64,000 nt of DNA from Polyodon spathula (GCF_017654505.1 NC_054549.1:24616647-24680646); one strand, 5' to 3'; numbered from the stretch's first letter, positions 1 to 14,017 are shown. Made by a program: numbers and translations. Notes: generated by a model from the sequence alone, not told the origin.

Positions 1-2135
1 TACAAAAGAAGCAAAAGACCTAAAATATCTCTGTATTGGTCAGCAGAAGGGGACTAAAGAGTCTTTTGATTGGCAGAACCATTCAAATTATTCTGTATGA
101 AAACACCTGGTATAGATTCATAATAAGAATTTTTAGGAAGGAAAAAACAATAAAGTAACTAATAAACAATGAAGGGATTGGTTTGCTCACCCTATACTCG
201 CTGGGATAAGCCACAGCTGGGTTTTTAGAGGCTGATCAAATCAACCCCTTAGACATTTAATTTAGGGTGGTGCAAAGTCTTTCATTTGTTCTTGTTAATG
301 TGATTTGAGTTTTTTTTTCTATAGCTTAGAGACTGTTGCATGTACAGACAGGTTCATTTGTCACTTTCCTCAGCAACAGCAAGCAAGCAGCAAATACACT
401 TTTTAAAATGATAGAAAAAAACACGAATAGCAGATAAACTGAGTCAAACTGATATTGAAATACTGTTATTTCAGTTTGAAATTAAAGTTGATACGCCTTA
501 CAAATAACTCAGATTGAGAACATAAATACATTACCCTTTCCTGTTTGACTATAGTAGACCCTGCTATCGATGTGATACATACTTCTAAAATATATTTGTA
601 TGGTGTAGTTTGTATCTAGGATGATGTATATAAGATACAAGCTAATTTTCACTGACTCAAGTGGCCAGTAAGACACTTAACTTTGTGATGGCATCTCATG
701 GTAAAAAATAGCGGTGTCAGTCTACCTAACAATATTTAGGTTTAAAAACAGGGACACTCATTAATGAACATTTGAAGAGACAACAACCTTTTATTTTAGA
801 CAGCCTGTTTCACTCCCCTCCCCATTAAAAAAGGGAATATAGTGTGGCTTATTAATGTCCAGAAGGCTAAACTTGGTTGGACCTTAAAAGCCTAAGAACT
901 CTTCCTCTTCTGAATCCTGTTCAAATATCTCTCTTGATTCTTCTTCATCCTTTTACAGATCTTGGGCTGAAGGATCTGACTAGGGTCACCCGGATCACTG
1001 GTTCCATCACGAGCAGTACTCGTATTGGAACTACTCTCATCTATAACTGGGGTGCTGATGTGCTGCGCATTATGCATCTTGTTGCTGGATTTCACTTATC
1101 TGACTTGACCGGTTTCTTAAGAAGTATTGATCAATGCAAGACCCCTGCCCTTTCTCCCTCAAGCATCATCAGTCTGGAAGAAGGCGAAACTCCGTTGCAA
1201 GAATGTTTTGACCCGGAAGGGAAACGATGTAATAGCTGCAGATTGTAAAGACAGCTGCACTCGTTTACCAAAGGGTCATGAGTGACAGCATAAAAGGGAA
1301 TGGAGAATCTCAATCCACTCCTTTGCTTGGTTTTTGTTTTGAAAATAGAAGAACCGTGAGAGACCCAGTGAAAACTGCTAAAGAGAATATTTGTGAGTGT
1401 TTTGTTTGTTTGTGCTTGTTAGTAATTGTCTTTGTTTGTAAATCACCAGATGGCTAACATGTATCCAGAGCTGTCACCTTGGGGCAGCACAAAGCTAGAA
1501 CAACACTACACCACAGTCACAAATAACCTGTTATCATCCACCATGAACACTATTGCTCGCACCCAGGACTGGTGACCTTGTTTAGTATTGTTGCGGGCAG
1601 TGGCGGTTGGTTAACAGTGTTCGCATGTTCGCCAGACTCCCAGCATTTTTGTAAATGAATTGCGCTTCCCATTGTCTAGGTGACATGCGTTTCATTTCCG
1701 TCACTCATGTGACACTGGCACATCTGTTTAATAGAAGATGGGCTTTGTTCACTCAGAAATGCGAGCACCTAAACCCGCTGTGCACATGCGCAGTAGCAAC
1801 CAGCCATCAGCCGGGACTGGTTTAAAAAGGTCTGGATGAAGCGCAGCCTGGTTGTGAACACATTTTTAAATATTAGATCAGTCTTTTCTGCCACTACTGG
1901 CTGTTTAAGAAAAATGGTTAATAAATAAATATAAAATCCTGTCGATCCATGTCTGGTTATTTCTTCTTCTCAATAATCTACCTTTTCCTGAAAATACATT
2001 TTTAAAATCTACTTGTTGATTACATTTTTTTTTTATTCATTGGCCTTAATTAGGACTTCCATTTGACATTTTATTGTTTCCTGTGCTTGAGTTGGATTGG
2101 ATTAAATTTAAGTCATTAAGTATTTAAATAATACA
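1..2135. other. Non-coding stretch, nothing firmly recognised
   Basis: AT-rich DNA without a supported gene. A minus-strand open frame at 892-1095, and overlapping open frames on both strands at 877-1313, show no domain I recognise. The sequence CAGTGGCGGTTGG near 1599 resembles hAT-type transposon ends, but no partner end is visible. Confidence 0.4.
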
Positions 2136-2176
<41 letters not shown>

Positions 2177-2234
2177 GTTTTCCTGAATTTGGATTTAGGG
2201 ACACCTTAAACTTGAGTACATTTCATGTTTGTTT

Positions 2235-2305
<71 letters not shown>
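2136..2305. repeat. (ATT)n and (AT)n microsatellites
   Basis: An ATT tract at about 2136-2174 and, after about 65 bases of ordinary sequence, a pure AT tract at 2239-2305. Confidence 0.95.
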
Positions 2306-2306
<1 letters not shown>

Positions 2307-3030
2307 CACCAGTTTTTTATAGTCTAAGAAGACATGAATACAGTAGAATTTCTGTTAGCAAATAATTTTGCTACACTCGAGGAAGTGCAGAAACTCCAAA
2401 TCAAAAGGTTGGGACCCAACAGACCTCCCATAAAATGAGTGCAGGTGAACAGTGACAGAGGACGAGGGTGTGAACAGTGACAGAGCTCGGGTTCACACTG
2501 ATGCAGCATGGTCAAGAATTGAAGTTACAGACCTGCAACTTCTGTCTGCCAAATCAAAAAAGCATGAGGTTTCTAGAGTTCATAAAACATGTGAAATGCA
2601 TCTAGGTATGTTAGATAGAGTGAATATTGCTGTCCAACTTAGCAGTGCTTACCAAAACACCATAAAGTAGCACCATGAAGTGTCTAAAAACCAACACGCA
2701 TCATTGAGTGCATAAAGTTATGTGGAGCTTTTGAATTGGCCCTTACGAGGTCATGATGAAACATCATCATCTTCTAATCTTGGTGTGTTTCTTGGACTGG
2801 GCTTATTCTTTTGGTCACCAGACCCAGATTATAAATATAAATAAAGTCCATTTTCCAAACTGGATTACACTTATTTATAGTCCCAGGCAATATAGAGGAT
2901 GACTAGGCCCCTGTCTAGAGACTCCTAGCACAAAAATCATTTTGATGGAGGAATAGTTGGTTCCAGAACTGTGTAAGCTTATTGTGGAGTTCAGTGACGT
3001 TTTTTTTAAGTGCATGGCAGGACTAACTTA
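2306..3030. other. Possible 5' part of the gypsy relic
   Basis: A short + strand reading starts at the ATG near 2335 (MNTVEFLLANNFATLEEVQK) just upstream of the gypsy pol fragment. It could be a gag remnant, but it ends after about 34 codons and has no diagnostic zinc knuckle. The rest up to the RT is unassigned. Confidence 0.25.
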
Positions 3031-4340
3031 GTTGAATATGACATTGTCTCTTCCTCAGGTGTCATCGTACGAGAGAGACCTTACCGTTTCCCAGAATGTT
3101 GACAAAGTGGTGTTCACAAAGGTGTGGGACATGCTTGCCCTTGGTGTGATTGATCCTTCCAGGAGTGAGTGATGCAGTCCAATTGTCAAAGTTGCCAAGA
3201 AAGATGGCACAAATCACTTCTGTGTGGACTTCCGGAAGGTAAACACTATCGCCAAGTTCGATGCGTACCCTATGCCTCAGGTTGACAAACTTTTAGACAG
3301 ACTGGGAAAGGCAAAGTTTATCTTGAGTCTGGACCTGACAAAGGGATACTGGCAGATCCCCTTAACCCGCAGTTCTAGAGAGAAAAACGCATTTTCAACA
3401 CCTGAAGGGCTGTTTAATTTTAAAACCATGCCTTTTGGGCTGCATGGTGCACCCGCTGCCTTTCAGAGACTGATGGACCAGGTCTTATGCCCACATCATG
3501 AATATGCAGCAGCATATATTGGTGATGTGGTGATTTACAGCTCCACCTGGCTAGAGCATTTGGCTAGGATTACAGTCGTCCTTCCATCTCTAAGGGCAGT
3601 CTGGCTAACAGCTAACTTGAGAAAATGTGCGTTTGCCAAAACAGAGACTCAATATTTGGGATTTTTAATGGGAAATGGAAGGGTGAGACCCATGATCACC
3701 AAAATCACTCAGGCTTTGGTCGACGCGGCGATCCCCAAAACCAAGACTCAGTTGAGGTCACTACTGGGATTAGCCGGTTATTACCGCTGCTTTCTCCCCG
3801 AGTATGCCACAGTGGTTAACCCATTAGTCAACCTCACAAAAAGAGTGCTCCAAATTTAATCAAATGGTCAGCTGAATGTCGGGGGGCGTTTTGATACTAT
3901 TAAGTGTAAACTGTGCCAGGTCCCCACTCTTACTACACCTGATTTTACCAAGAGATTCGTCCTCCACATAGATGCGTCGGACATGGGTTTGGGTACAGTC
4001 TTGTCCCAAAAGGTGGACGGAGTAGAACACCCAGTACTGTATCTCAGCAAAAAGATGCTACCTCGAGAGCACAATTACTATGTAGTTGAAAAGGAGAGTT
4101 TGCCAATAAATGGGCTACTCACTTTTTACGATACTACCTGCTGGGCATTCATTTGATCTTATTACAGACCACACCCCACTCAAGTGGTTAAGCACAATGA
4201 ATGATAGCAATGCCCGGATAACTCGGTGGTATCTGGCATTGCAGCCCTTCATGTACCACATGGTACACCGAGCTGGGAAAGACCATCAAAATACAACTTA
4301 TGTGAGGGTGCTAAGCTTGGGACCTCCTGTACTATAACAC
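3031..4340 (+). pseudogene. Ty3/gypsy retrotransposon pol fragment (RT and RNase H)
   Basis: This is the remains of a Ty3/gypsy reverse transcriptase followed by RNase H. Recognisable blocks, in order, are GVIVRERPYRFPE (about 3058), FCVDFRKVN (about 3218), LDLTKGYWQIPLT (about 3330), MPFGLHGAPAAFQRLMDQV (about 3429), the polymerase box as YIGDVVIYS (about 3517) in place of the usual YxDDVVIYS, LGLAGYYR, and the RNase H region with HIDASDMGLGTVLSQ (about 3970) and NARITRWYLALQPF (about 4210). A catalytic aspartate is replaced by glycine. There are frameshifts near 3095, 3860 and 4100 and stops in the connecting parts. No integrase and no LTR was found on either side, so this is a dead internal fragment. 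Confidence 0.9.
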
Positions 4341-4524
4341 CCCTAATAAAACCCTTCTAAATATATTATAGAAATACATCTATATGACAATTTTGGAAAA
4401 ATGAAAGACTGTATTTCATTATTCTTAATCAAATAGACTTTCACAACACATCTTTCTGCTGAATATTAATAAATGATTGTTTTGTTTTGTCTGAAACATT
4501 TCTGAGCCCCCTCCCCACTCCAAA

Positions 4525-5041
4525 GTATGCCATTTCTTGATGATTGAGTAGACTGTGCTCACAAGGATATTCGAATACTTTGAATTTTTTTTGTTCCCCT
4601 GTCCTGATCTGTGCTTTTCAATTACTTTATCCCTTTGAAAGCTCCTAGGTCTTCACGGTTGAGTCTGTTCTTGAACTACCTGACCAAGGAACCTCACAGA
4701 CAGGTTTTTTTATTCTGAAATCATGAGAACCACTAATATTGCACACAAACAGAGGCCATTCGACTAATTGTGTGGCTCGTTAAGATCATTTTGTGCACCT
4801 GAATTAATTTAAGTTTCCCTCAGCAAATGGTTTGAATACTTATGCAATCATGACTTTTCCATTTTTATTTTATATTAATTATCTATTTACTTCTTTCTTT
4901 TTAATTTTGCTTTGAATGTGTGGAGTAGGTTGTGTATAAAACATATATTAATTCCTACTTCAAAGTTTCATGACTGCAAGCTTTAAAGCAACAAAATGTG
5001 AAAACTGTGAGAGGGTTTGAATACTTTTGATAGGCACTGTA
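4525..5041 (-). mobile_element. Tc1/mariner-type transposon remnant, one end
   Basis: The segment ends with a typical fish Tc1 terminus, TTTTGATAGGCACTGTA at 5025-5041, finishing on a TA. It is preceded by the usual AT-rich inner arm (AAAGCAACAAAATGTG). Sequence back to about 4525 has the look of transposon non-coding sequence, but there is no transposase reading frame and no matching left end, so most of the element has been lost. Confidence 0.6.
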
Positions 5042-5517
5042 TAAAGCACTACTTCAAAAAATGAAAAACTAATACAATAAACATTAAAAACTACTGTGTA
5101 AACAGGTATTTCTACATACAAAACTGTAAAAAGTAATACAAAATTAAAAGTAACATAAAAAAGAAAATAACTCAATTTCTCAGACATATGTTCACTGTGT
5201 TTATGGAATTGGTGACTGCACCTTGTTGTAATATGGACTGTGGCATGCTGCAGTTCTCATGCTCAGTGATATTGAAATCCTGATCTCACAGCATGCAACA
5301 CAGACAGCTCTTACGATTACATGTTACTCATTTTTTTCAGTAAAAACAAGTTTAAATTGCAGTGAGTTCATTCCTCATTACAATTGTTATAATATGCACA
5401 CAAACCGAGGCCACAGCATGGTGTCGTTCGTGTTAGACTCTCTTTAAATTTTTTCTTTTATTTGAGTTCAGAGTCTGTCATCTCTCATGTACATCATAAT
5501 GGTATATATATATATAT

Positions 5518-5560
<43 letters not shown>

Positions 5561-6144
5561 CAATCAAGTAAGCTGCAGTACGTTTCATTTTTAATTCCCT
5601 TTAGCTTTTTTCTCAGCAGTACACTTCCTGATTATAGTGCCAAGTATTTCTGTGCCTTCTGCTTTCACATTTCTTAAAACGGTCAGTTTGAGAAATTAAC
5701 TTTGTTTTCCCTGAAACAGCTGACCCTGCTTTAATACAAAACTCAGCTACATGCTGTTTTTCACTATGGTACAAATTACCGTGTCTGCTTCTTTGGCTGA
5801 AGAGATATTCAGCTCATCATCTAACTGGGGAATCTGCTGTGCAATTAAATCATCCTTAAACTCCTAACAGTAAACAGTGCAGCAAAATCTATTATATCTG
5901 TGATGTAAGAGATGCAACAGATGAAAACAATCAGTTTGTGTTGACTCAAAACTTTATTTAGGCAGTCTATGATTTGACTGGCGAAAGATAGCGTTGGTTT
6001 ATTGGAGTTCACAAAGATAACTTTTCGGCTACGGTAACCTTTTCACTTCCTTTTTTGTTTCATTGTTGAGCTTTTTTCTGCATTACAGCCCTTGATTAAT
6101 TATTTTCTTTATTTTATGAGTCCAAGGCATTTTGTTAATGGCAC
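5042..6144. other. Non-coding stretch with a (TA)n tract
   Basis: Only a TA microsatellite at about 5503-5557 stands out. No gene is supported. Confidence 0.6.
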
Positions 6145-6633
6145 TGTGACAAGGTAGCGTTGTGGGCCCAGGTGGTATCGGCAGGGAAGGAGACTCAGGC
6201 AAGAAAACTGCACTTTAAGCACTGGTGCACACTTTTAATAAACAAACAATAATACAAATGCAAAACAAAACACAAAACACTGCTCACAGAGCTAAACAAA
6301 AAGGGTTAACAAAACAAGTCACTTACACAATAAAACAGGACAAAATAACCGGCTCAAGAGCCAAAACAAAAGGTTTAAACAAAATACCGAACTGTAGGTT
6401 GGGCATTAGCCTTCACTACAACGTTTTAAATATTTTGACAGCAACCACTCACAATGTACTCAGCCAACTCCCTCTACCCCGACAAAGGATTTATCATTCC
6501 TTATAATCCGGCCACATTCTCACATGTATTTTGGCTGGGGTAGTAAATTAAGCCCATCACTGCCAAACACCACCAAAATACCACACAACACTATTTACAA
6601 AACAATACTGACACACGCCTGATCACCGTCACA
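6145..6633 (-). mobile_element. Solo-LTR-like repeat, minus orientation
   Basis: The termini are a 6-bp inverted pair, TGTGAC at 6145 and GTCACA at 6628-6633, in TG...CA form. On the minus strand a TATA-like GATTATAAGG (about 6500) precedes an ATTAAA polyadenylation-like motif inside TTTATTAAAAGTG (about 6230). The same TTTATTAAAAGTG motif occurs at the same relative place in the repeat at 21236-21710. No clean target duplication is seen. I infer an old solo LTR. Confidence 0.5.
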
Positions 6634-7139
6634 ACTGTTGAAAGAAACTGGTGTTCCTGTATTCTGCTGGTGTTAATACCTCTCTGCACTTACAAGCATT
6701 TGGTATTCGATCAAATTGTTACCGTCCTTCTCACACTTCAGTTTATTAAAACATGTCACATACATTTTCTTTTATATACAGACCGACGTCATGTTGCATT
6801 CATAAATATTGACACATGCTTTTAAAGGGAGAGGCAGCATTTTTGTGCCTAACCCCAAATAAAACTGTTAACCATTTTAGTCGCAGTCTGGAGCATCATA
6901 ATTTCTCATTTGTCTGTGATTCAGTGGTACACAGTGTCGGCTGGTGGCCCCAAAAATTGGAGAGGCATAAATTATTGTCAGCAGGTCTAACTTTTTTGCT
7001 AATACATTTGAAAAGATGCTCTTCAATACAAATGCTGCCGTTTACCTAAACACTTCTATTTGTTTATTATACCATACACCAACAAAGCAAGGCGCTAATA
7101 ACTGAATATACAATAATGAAGCCAGACAATAATATAATA

Positions 7140-7206
<67 letters not shown>

Positions 7207-8217
7207 CAGACAGTACTATGCCCATTATTAAAAAAAAAATAATCCTCAAGAGGACGATTTTGATAAAAAAATAAAAAAAAATCAGTCCAACTCACTGCCT
7301 ACCAGCAAGCTTTTCCATCATAAATAACACAATGGCATTATCAGACTTTAAATTATGCCGGAAAAACAGATGTTGGACATTTGAAATAAAGCACTTTATG
7401 TATTTGTAAATTTGGTTATGTTTTTTTTTTTTAACTTATTACAAAAAAATGAAAATAAGAGTTACCGGTATCGTCATTCACTTCTCGTTCTCTCTACTGC
7501 CGCCTTCCACACAAATCAACGAACGTTAAGAGTTTAGGCAAAGGTTAAAACCAACGATTGGCAGACACAACGGAAGGAGACCCACCTCCTGCCTCCTCTG
7601 CTGTGTTTTTTTTTAATGCTTGTAAGTTGCGAGATGAAAGCAGGAGGAGTATGATTGGCTCTAGTAACTGTATGGGAAGCAGTACAGCACAGAGAAGCGA
7701 GAATTTCCATGCAAAATAAGTACTATATTTGCAAATAAAAGTAAATGTATTTGATCACTCAGTATGTGATTTTTAATGCCTCCCTTGCCTACCCCAAGGT
7801 GATAGAAACAGATTATACATTACGATGGTGTGATAAAGGGAGTATTGTGTTTGAGGAATCATGTTGTTACAAAGAACAACTGATGGTGCTTACCATTGCA
7901 AGCCTGTCATGCACCAGTACTGATACCGTGCCACAAGCTGAAAACCCCTGGTCTAAATGAAGACATTTCTGAGTCAACATAAACTCCTGCATCTATTTCA
8001 TAGATTCCTTCTTCAATTTCAGTATCTCTCATATGGTATTTATAATGCATATTTGTATTGCCTGCGTGAAGTACCTTAAACTTTTCTATATTAAATGTCA
8101 TTTGCCATGTGTCTGCCCAGTTCTGAGTGCTGTCTAGATCATTTTGAATGATCTTTGCTGCTGCATGGTGTTTACCACTCCTTCTCAGTTACCTCGCTCC
8201 ATAGTTCCTTGTACAAG
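6634..8217. other. Non-coding stretch with (AAT)n tract
   Basis: It contains the AAT microsatellite at 7128-7206. GTCGGCTGGTGGCCCC near 6939 resembles hAT-type ends but has no visible partner. No coding sequence is supported. Confidence 0.5.
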
Positions 8218-8407
8218 TTAAAGCACTGTGCTCTTGACTGGAAGGTTGCGAGTTCCATCCCAGGTGGGGAATGCACTGCTGCTTTACCTAGATTGATCCA
8301 GTTAAAAAACCCACTGTATAAATGAGTAACTGTATGTAAAAAAAAAATAATGTCCCACTTGTAAGTTGGCCTGGATAAGGGTGTCTGCTAAGAAATAAAA
8401 TAATAAT
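8218..8407 (+). mobile_element. tRNA-derived SINE with L2-type tail
   Basis: A B-box-like GCGAGTTCCATCCC lies near 8249, and the 3' end CTGGATAAGGGTGTCTGCTA (8371-8390) with an AAATAAAATAATAA tail is the L2-like tail common to fish SINEs. The length of about 190 bp fits. The A box is degenerate. Confidence 0.75.
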
Positions 8408-10089
8408 TTTCAGGCCAGGTTGGTGTAGGATGGAAGACTGCCTGGCAATACCAGGTACTTCAAACTTTTCTTTGGAGTTTTATTCAGTTGGGTAGTCGAG
8501 GGTATATGTAGGTAAACGGTGTTTACCCACTCTGAATTTGGGCAATATATCGTTTACCCTATTCTCAAATAAAGGATACAGACAGTGTCTCTCCTGTGAT
8601 GTGCAAATCCAGTGTTAAACATTATATATTTTAACGGCAAGTGTCTGTGTTGTGTTCACAGAATATGAACAGAGTGAAGCGGTGACAATTCTGCTCACCA
8701 TTCATCATAATATCCTCTCCTCTTTCTTTGCTCCGCTCAGCTCTTTTTTCTCTTTTATTAGGAAGCCATACTACCTGTAGGCTGATTGAAATTCAAACAG
8801 GTTACTGCACACAGCCCTTTGTAATCAGGAGTAAATGACTAAATAAGAGGCTGGCTGTTATTAGGGGAGAGGAAAAGAGAGCTCAGGAGGAATGTTTGCG
8901 GTGTGGAGCACTCTAAGAAAGAAAGAAAAACAGAGACTGGTGAAAAAAAGAAACATTTGCTTTTAAATTGGAATTAGAAATGTTGCTTTGGGTTGTGTGA
9001 AGTGCAGTAAGAGTTAATTTGCTGTGATATTTAGTTTGAGAGAAAACTTTGTTTCAATTAAGTATTTAGTTAGGGCACCCTGTCTGGAGCACATGTTTAT
9101 TGTTTGGCTTGTTTGTTTATGTTTAAGGGTCAGCAGAGGCACTGAGTGACAGGGAACTGGAGGTAAGTTGTGCAATGTCATGGAATGTACTGTATTAAAC
9201 ATTTACATTTTACGTTAACTGAGCAGATACCATTACTTTAATGAGAGAAACACATGCTCAACAGAACAAAACCTTGAAATGCATTCTAGTCTACATTGCT
9301 TGAATTTCAACACCACACAGCTCAGAACATTTATCTATCTGTCCAACAGCATTATACAGCATCACTTGGGTGAAGTGCATTCAGCTTGCATACTTTCGGT
9401 GAATCTAAGATAAACCAGCCGAAGTCGTCATTTCTTTTAATTACATGTCCTGAAATTGACCAAAAGAAATTGGATATAGCCCAGTTTCACTGGTTCAGGA
9501 ATGCCAGGCTTTCTATAACACACCTTGTTAATGAAGGTAGGACGTTAGGGGCTTGACATTAAAAGGCTTGGGCTGTGCTATTAGGGAATTCCATCTCCAG
9601 GCATTTAGCACAGTGCAGATGCCTGCTTTCCTCTGACATCAGATAGTGGCTTAATGCATAATTCTAGAGGTCTAGTGTTATTGCACCACAGGTTCACAGC
9701 AGATGATGCCTCTATTTGGCTGGGAAAGCCCTCTTGTCCATACATGGTACTGTTTTTTTTTATTTAATTATCCACAGCGGTGAATAAGAAAAGCACTACA
9801 CTGGAAATTTAAGGATGAATGGCAAATTGCAGAGCACAGTTAAAGAATAGGCAGCTACATTTTTCATGTCTTTCTTTTTTCCATTCCTTACTGTTGTATG
9901 GTGTTTGCAATCAATCCGAGTGGTTCTGGATTCTGTTGGTTCAGTGCTGATCTATAATCATGTTTCTCTAAATCTGCTTTGAAATTTAATTCAGCATGTA
10001 TGGTGAACATTGAGTGAGTGCCGAGACTAAACAGCCTTCCCTATCCTCCCTCATTACATTCAAATGCATGATCATGTGACTCTTAAACA

Positions 10090-10169
<80 letters not shown>

Positions 10170-11614
10170 AATAGGTGGGGCTGGAAGTTATGAGGTCACA
10201 TTGTCACTGCAGCAACAGAACCCATAATCACTCGTCACATGACTTCAAACACCATACAATTGTAAAGTAAATATGAAAGAGCAATACAAATACTGTACAT
10301 TACTTTTGTTAGAAGTTCAGTAACCAAAGAACCACATGTATACTGAACCATGGATCATTGGCAAATTACTGAGTCAAATTCAAACACGAACAATACTTGA
10401 CTTTCAGGGCAACTGGAATCAAAGAATTAACATGTACCATATCAATGGTCAAGCTTAAAAGGACACACATATCCCTTTTAAAACTGCACACTTGAGACCT
10501 ATGTAGCTAATAGAAGTGTGAAACAGGTAAGAGCTGTGGAATTATTTTATTAACTACAGTCACTTTATATTAAAGATGCTGTTTGTTGGTACTGATCTCT
10601 TTATTACTTATGCATTAATACTCAGAATTGATTACCTTTGGGCACAAGAAGTATATGATGCAGTATACATAAACTCAGGTTATTCAACAGAAAGAGATGT
10701 ATATTAAAAGACTAGAAATGACTATGTCATTCTTTTCATTATTCAAATAATAAACCATTTTCTGCTTTTATTCTCTTTGTAATTAGCCGCTCCCCTGGGC
10801 ATTTAATAATGCTAACTGAAATTACCTGGTGGTAGAAGTATCCTTTTTCTTAATCACAGTAACTCTAATTACATATATTATTAATTAACATGTATTGATA
10901 TTGGTCAGGGTACATCAAGGTACATTTTTTATTGGTTAAATCTCACAATGTTAATTATATTATAGACTGCTGTTAGTATCTGTTAGAGCTCTTAGGAACT
11001 GAACCATTCATTTGCCAAGTATAAGGCTCTAAATAATTGAATATGATGTTCTTATACTATCCCATAACAGTAAAATAATAAATTGCACTGCAGCTTCTCT
11101 ATATGAAAAGAATACAGACAGTAGAATTACATAAACTATCACATTTTTTTAACAACATGTTTTCAAGAGGTCTCAGTTTTAACCCTTTAATTGGGCAATT
11201 AGTATAAGTTAGGAAAAACCATTGCTAAATGAATGCCAGGCTCTTTACTGCCTGTCTAATTGGAGGCATATGCATAATTGCATGGATGACTGTATTTAAA
11301 GATATAAATGGCTTTCATTTCTTAAATTAATAATCACATTTCCAAACCCTTACAGGAATACTTCATACAATGCATTTTCTGTATCTGTTAATAATCCCAT
11401 TATGTGTTCTTAACAGCCCTTTAATGTTATTACTGTTTCTGTACTCGTGGGTATTTGGCATGTTTAAGTCACCAGTATATTATTTTAGCTTTTAGGGCAT
11501 AATCTCTGAGCAAACCTGAACAAGGTGGAGTTTCTGTTGAGGCTAGCATAAAAATGAACACTAGAGGTGTGGACCAGTCATTTCTTCCCCCCTGAGACAG
11601 CTTGCTAAAGATTT
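8408..11614. other. Non-coding stretch with a long (CT)n tract
   Basis: The pure CT microsatellite at 10091-10163 is the only clear structure. No gene and no transposon was recognised. Confidence 0.6.
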
Positions 11615-11865
11615 ACAGGGGTCCCCCCTGGGGCTGTCCTGGTAAAAGCACGGCTGCTTGGTGTGCAGGGTGGGTTCACATCCTGGCTGTGTGAAATTAC
11701 AAAACTTGTGTTGAATTGGCTCTAGCACGCTTGTTGGTTAGGGAGACAAAACTGTCAGGGACTGTTTTTCTTATCACACAATAACAGATCCTAATAGCCC
11801 TGTGCCTGGTGAGCTCATTAGGCACCTGCACAGCTGGCCTGTGTCCTCTAGAGGCTGGTAGTTTG
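11615..11865 (+). mobile_element. tRNA-derived SINE, family shared with 50885
   Basis: An A-box-like part (GGTAAAAGCACGGCTGC) and a B box GGTTCACATCC (about 11673) are followed by a body with GACAAAACTGTCAGGGACTG (about 11744) and CCTGTGCCTGGTGAGCTC. The same blocks occur in the same order at 50885-51170, so the two are copies of one SINE family. Confidence 0.7.
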
Positions 11866-13339
11866 GTCTTGTGATCGTAAGATGCCCACTGACCATTAGT
11901 CCTTCTGTTCTGTGGTTTCTATTTGCAAGCAGAAAAAAATTCACAAACTTGCTGTTTCAGGCTTACTCACAAATAGTACAAAAAACTAAAATATGCAATT
12001 GTGACTTTAAATACCAATGAGTGCAGAAACTGTAGCAAACTGTAGTTTGTATACTGTATACTGTAGTATATTTAATATACTAAATTAAATATTATGCAAA
12101 TGTAACTGGACTGGGCACGAACTGCCCAGCCAACAATCTGCCCAGCTCAGTGCAAGACAGCATATTAACTGCTGTGCAAAAGAGTCGGGCTCGTTTGCAT
12201 TCGTGGTTATAGAGCTTCTCATCTCACAGACGGGACGGAATCAGTAACAGCAGGGCATCACCCAACATTGCTTGTCACACAAATTAAATATTGACACCCT
12301 CTGTTTAGATATTTAATATATCTATCAATGTTATTCCCCTGAATAGCAAGATTGGTTTTGATTCAGTATATTAAAACTGGGTACTGGATAACTGAGCATC
12401 TATTGAGAAGAGTTGCAAAATATTTTCCCCAGACTGGTGCAAAAAGCTTGTACATGCTGTGATAAGTTGTCTCGACACTTTCTTTACTAAAATTATTTTA
12501 TGGATCAATTGTACACAAATATATATTTTCACTGAAAACTTTAACAAGTGGCAATACATTGAGACATCTGTATGATTGAGTGAAACGTATGTGCACCAGT
12601 GTATTGCTTCAGTTTATCAGAATAAAAATAGAAGGGCTGTCATTTATAAAAGTGGATTTCAAACCGGCACATCGCATGAACCTCAAATGTTTCGAATTTC
12701 ATTAAACAAGAAAGCTGATACAACTGGGTTGGGATCATCTTTTGCTATCTCACATGCAGGTGTCTGTGAGCAGGTTATCAAAATCTATTAATCCCATTAT
12801 AAAAACTAAAACAATATATCTGTCTTGGATCTGTCTTTAGGATCTGTAAGGCTGCTATTAGGGCTGTCACTTGTGCATCATTCACTTATTTTCCTTTTAA
12901 TCTAGTCCCAGTGGATCAGAAAGATGTTCCAGCGGTATCTAAATTATGTCCTTGTTGTTTTTTCCAGTGGCCTCCCCAATGCACTGAAGCGTCTTCAAAT
13001 TGCTCTGTGACAGTTGTTTTTAAAGCTTGAATGAAAGAGGCTGCCTCCATTATATTAAATTAAGCTTGTCCTTGGTCAGCAGCCATAGCCTTTGTTAGAT
13101 GGGCTACATTTAGAATTGTTAGCCTTATTCATTTTAAAGTTACAGTGTCCTGAATTATTTTTAATATGATTATTTGCTGACTGATTATTCCATACTCTTC
13201 TGTACTGTCCACTTTATCACATATATATCCTGTTGAATATTTCCTCTCAGCTGGAGGCACACAAGCTTCTTCCCTCGTTGAAGCGTTCTTGCTTCAAATT
13301 ATGAAACTAAACACCCTCTGCACATAGATCTTCATCTTA
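11866..13339. other. Non-coding stretch, nothing recognised
   Basis: AT-rich unique-looking DNA. A 71-codon open frame at 12576-12791 has no recognisable domain. I see no repeat structure. Confidence 0.55.
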
Positions 13340-14017
13340 TGACAGGGGCAAGAGCCCCCAACGCAGATATTCTGATTCCAAGCCACGACATGTTGCCCCA
13401 CCCCATATACATACGATCAGAGAAGTGAAAGTTACTTTCAGGAGTGCCACACTCCACACCATCAATGCTCCCCTAGTCCTCCAAGACAACCAGTGTCATG
13501 TGCAGTTTTCAGAACCCCACAATCAGGGAAACCCACAATCTCAGCTTCTTTAGCTTCCGAGGCCCATAACCGGGAACCAGCAGTGGGACAAGACCATGAT
13601 GACAACATTCATCTGCTTTATGTGATAAAAATCATTGGAGATCAGGAAGTGCACATTTTTCTAGATGCTGGATCTGCAACAGTCCATTGCTGCACTTAAA
13701 AACTGTCCCTTGAAGAAGAGTAATTTACTAGCGCAAGCACTTACAAGAGACTCTTTAAATGTTCTAGGATCAATAACCATTACCTTGCGGCTTGGACAGG
13801 AAACCTGCACCACAGATGTGTATGTGATTCGAAACTCTAATCAGTGTGCATTACTTGATTGGGATTTTTTTTTAAAACACATGGAGTTGTTATTGATGCA
13901 CATAATAAACACTTCAAAATTTAGAATCAAACAGTGCCTTTGCTCCACTCCCAGCAGTCTGCACCCTTCTGTTGTAATGTGGAAATACTTTCACCAGCTA
14001 CGATGCCATCAATGTCC

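Noticed and set aside
892..1313. Minus-strand open frames as an exon or small gene
   Set aside because: Two overlapping short frames without a known domain or splice signals; they may be an old transposon N-terminus but cannot be supported.
6939..6960. hAT-type terminal repeat GTCGGCTGGTGG
   Set aside because: No matching inverted end or transposase nearby.
7067..7249. Poly-tyrosine protein
   Set aside because: It is a translation of the (AAT)n microsatellite. The same applies to other Ile/Tyr, Ser/Leu or His/Thr runs over microsatellites (16104-16598, 24409-24606, 47509-47865, 51480-51807).
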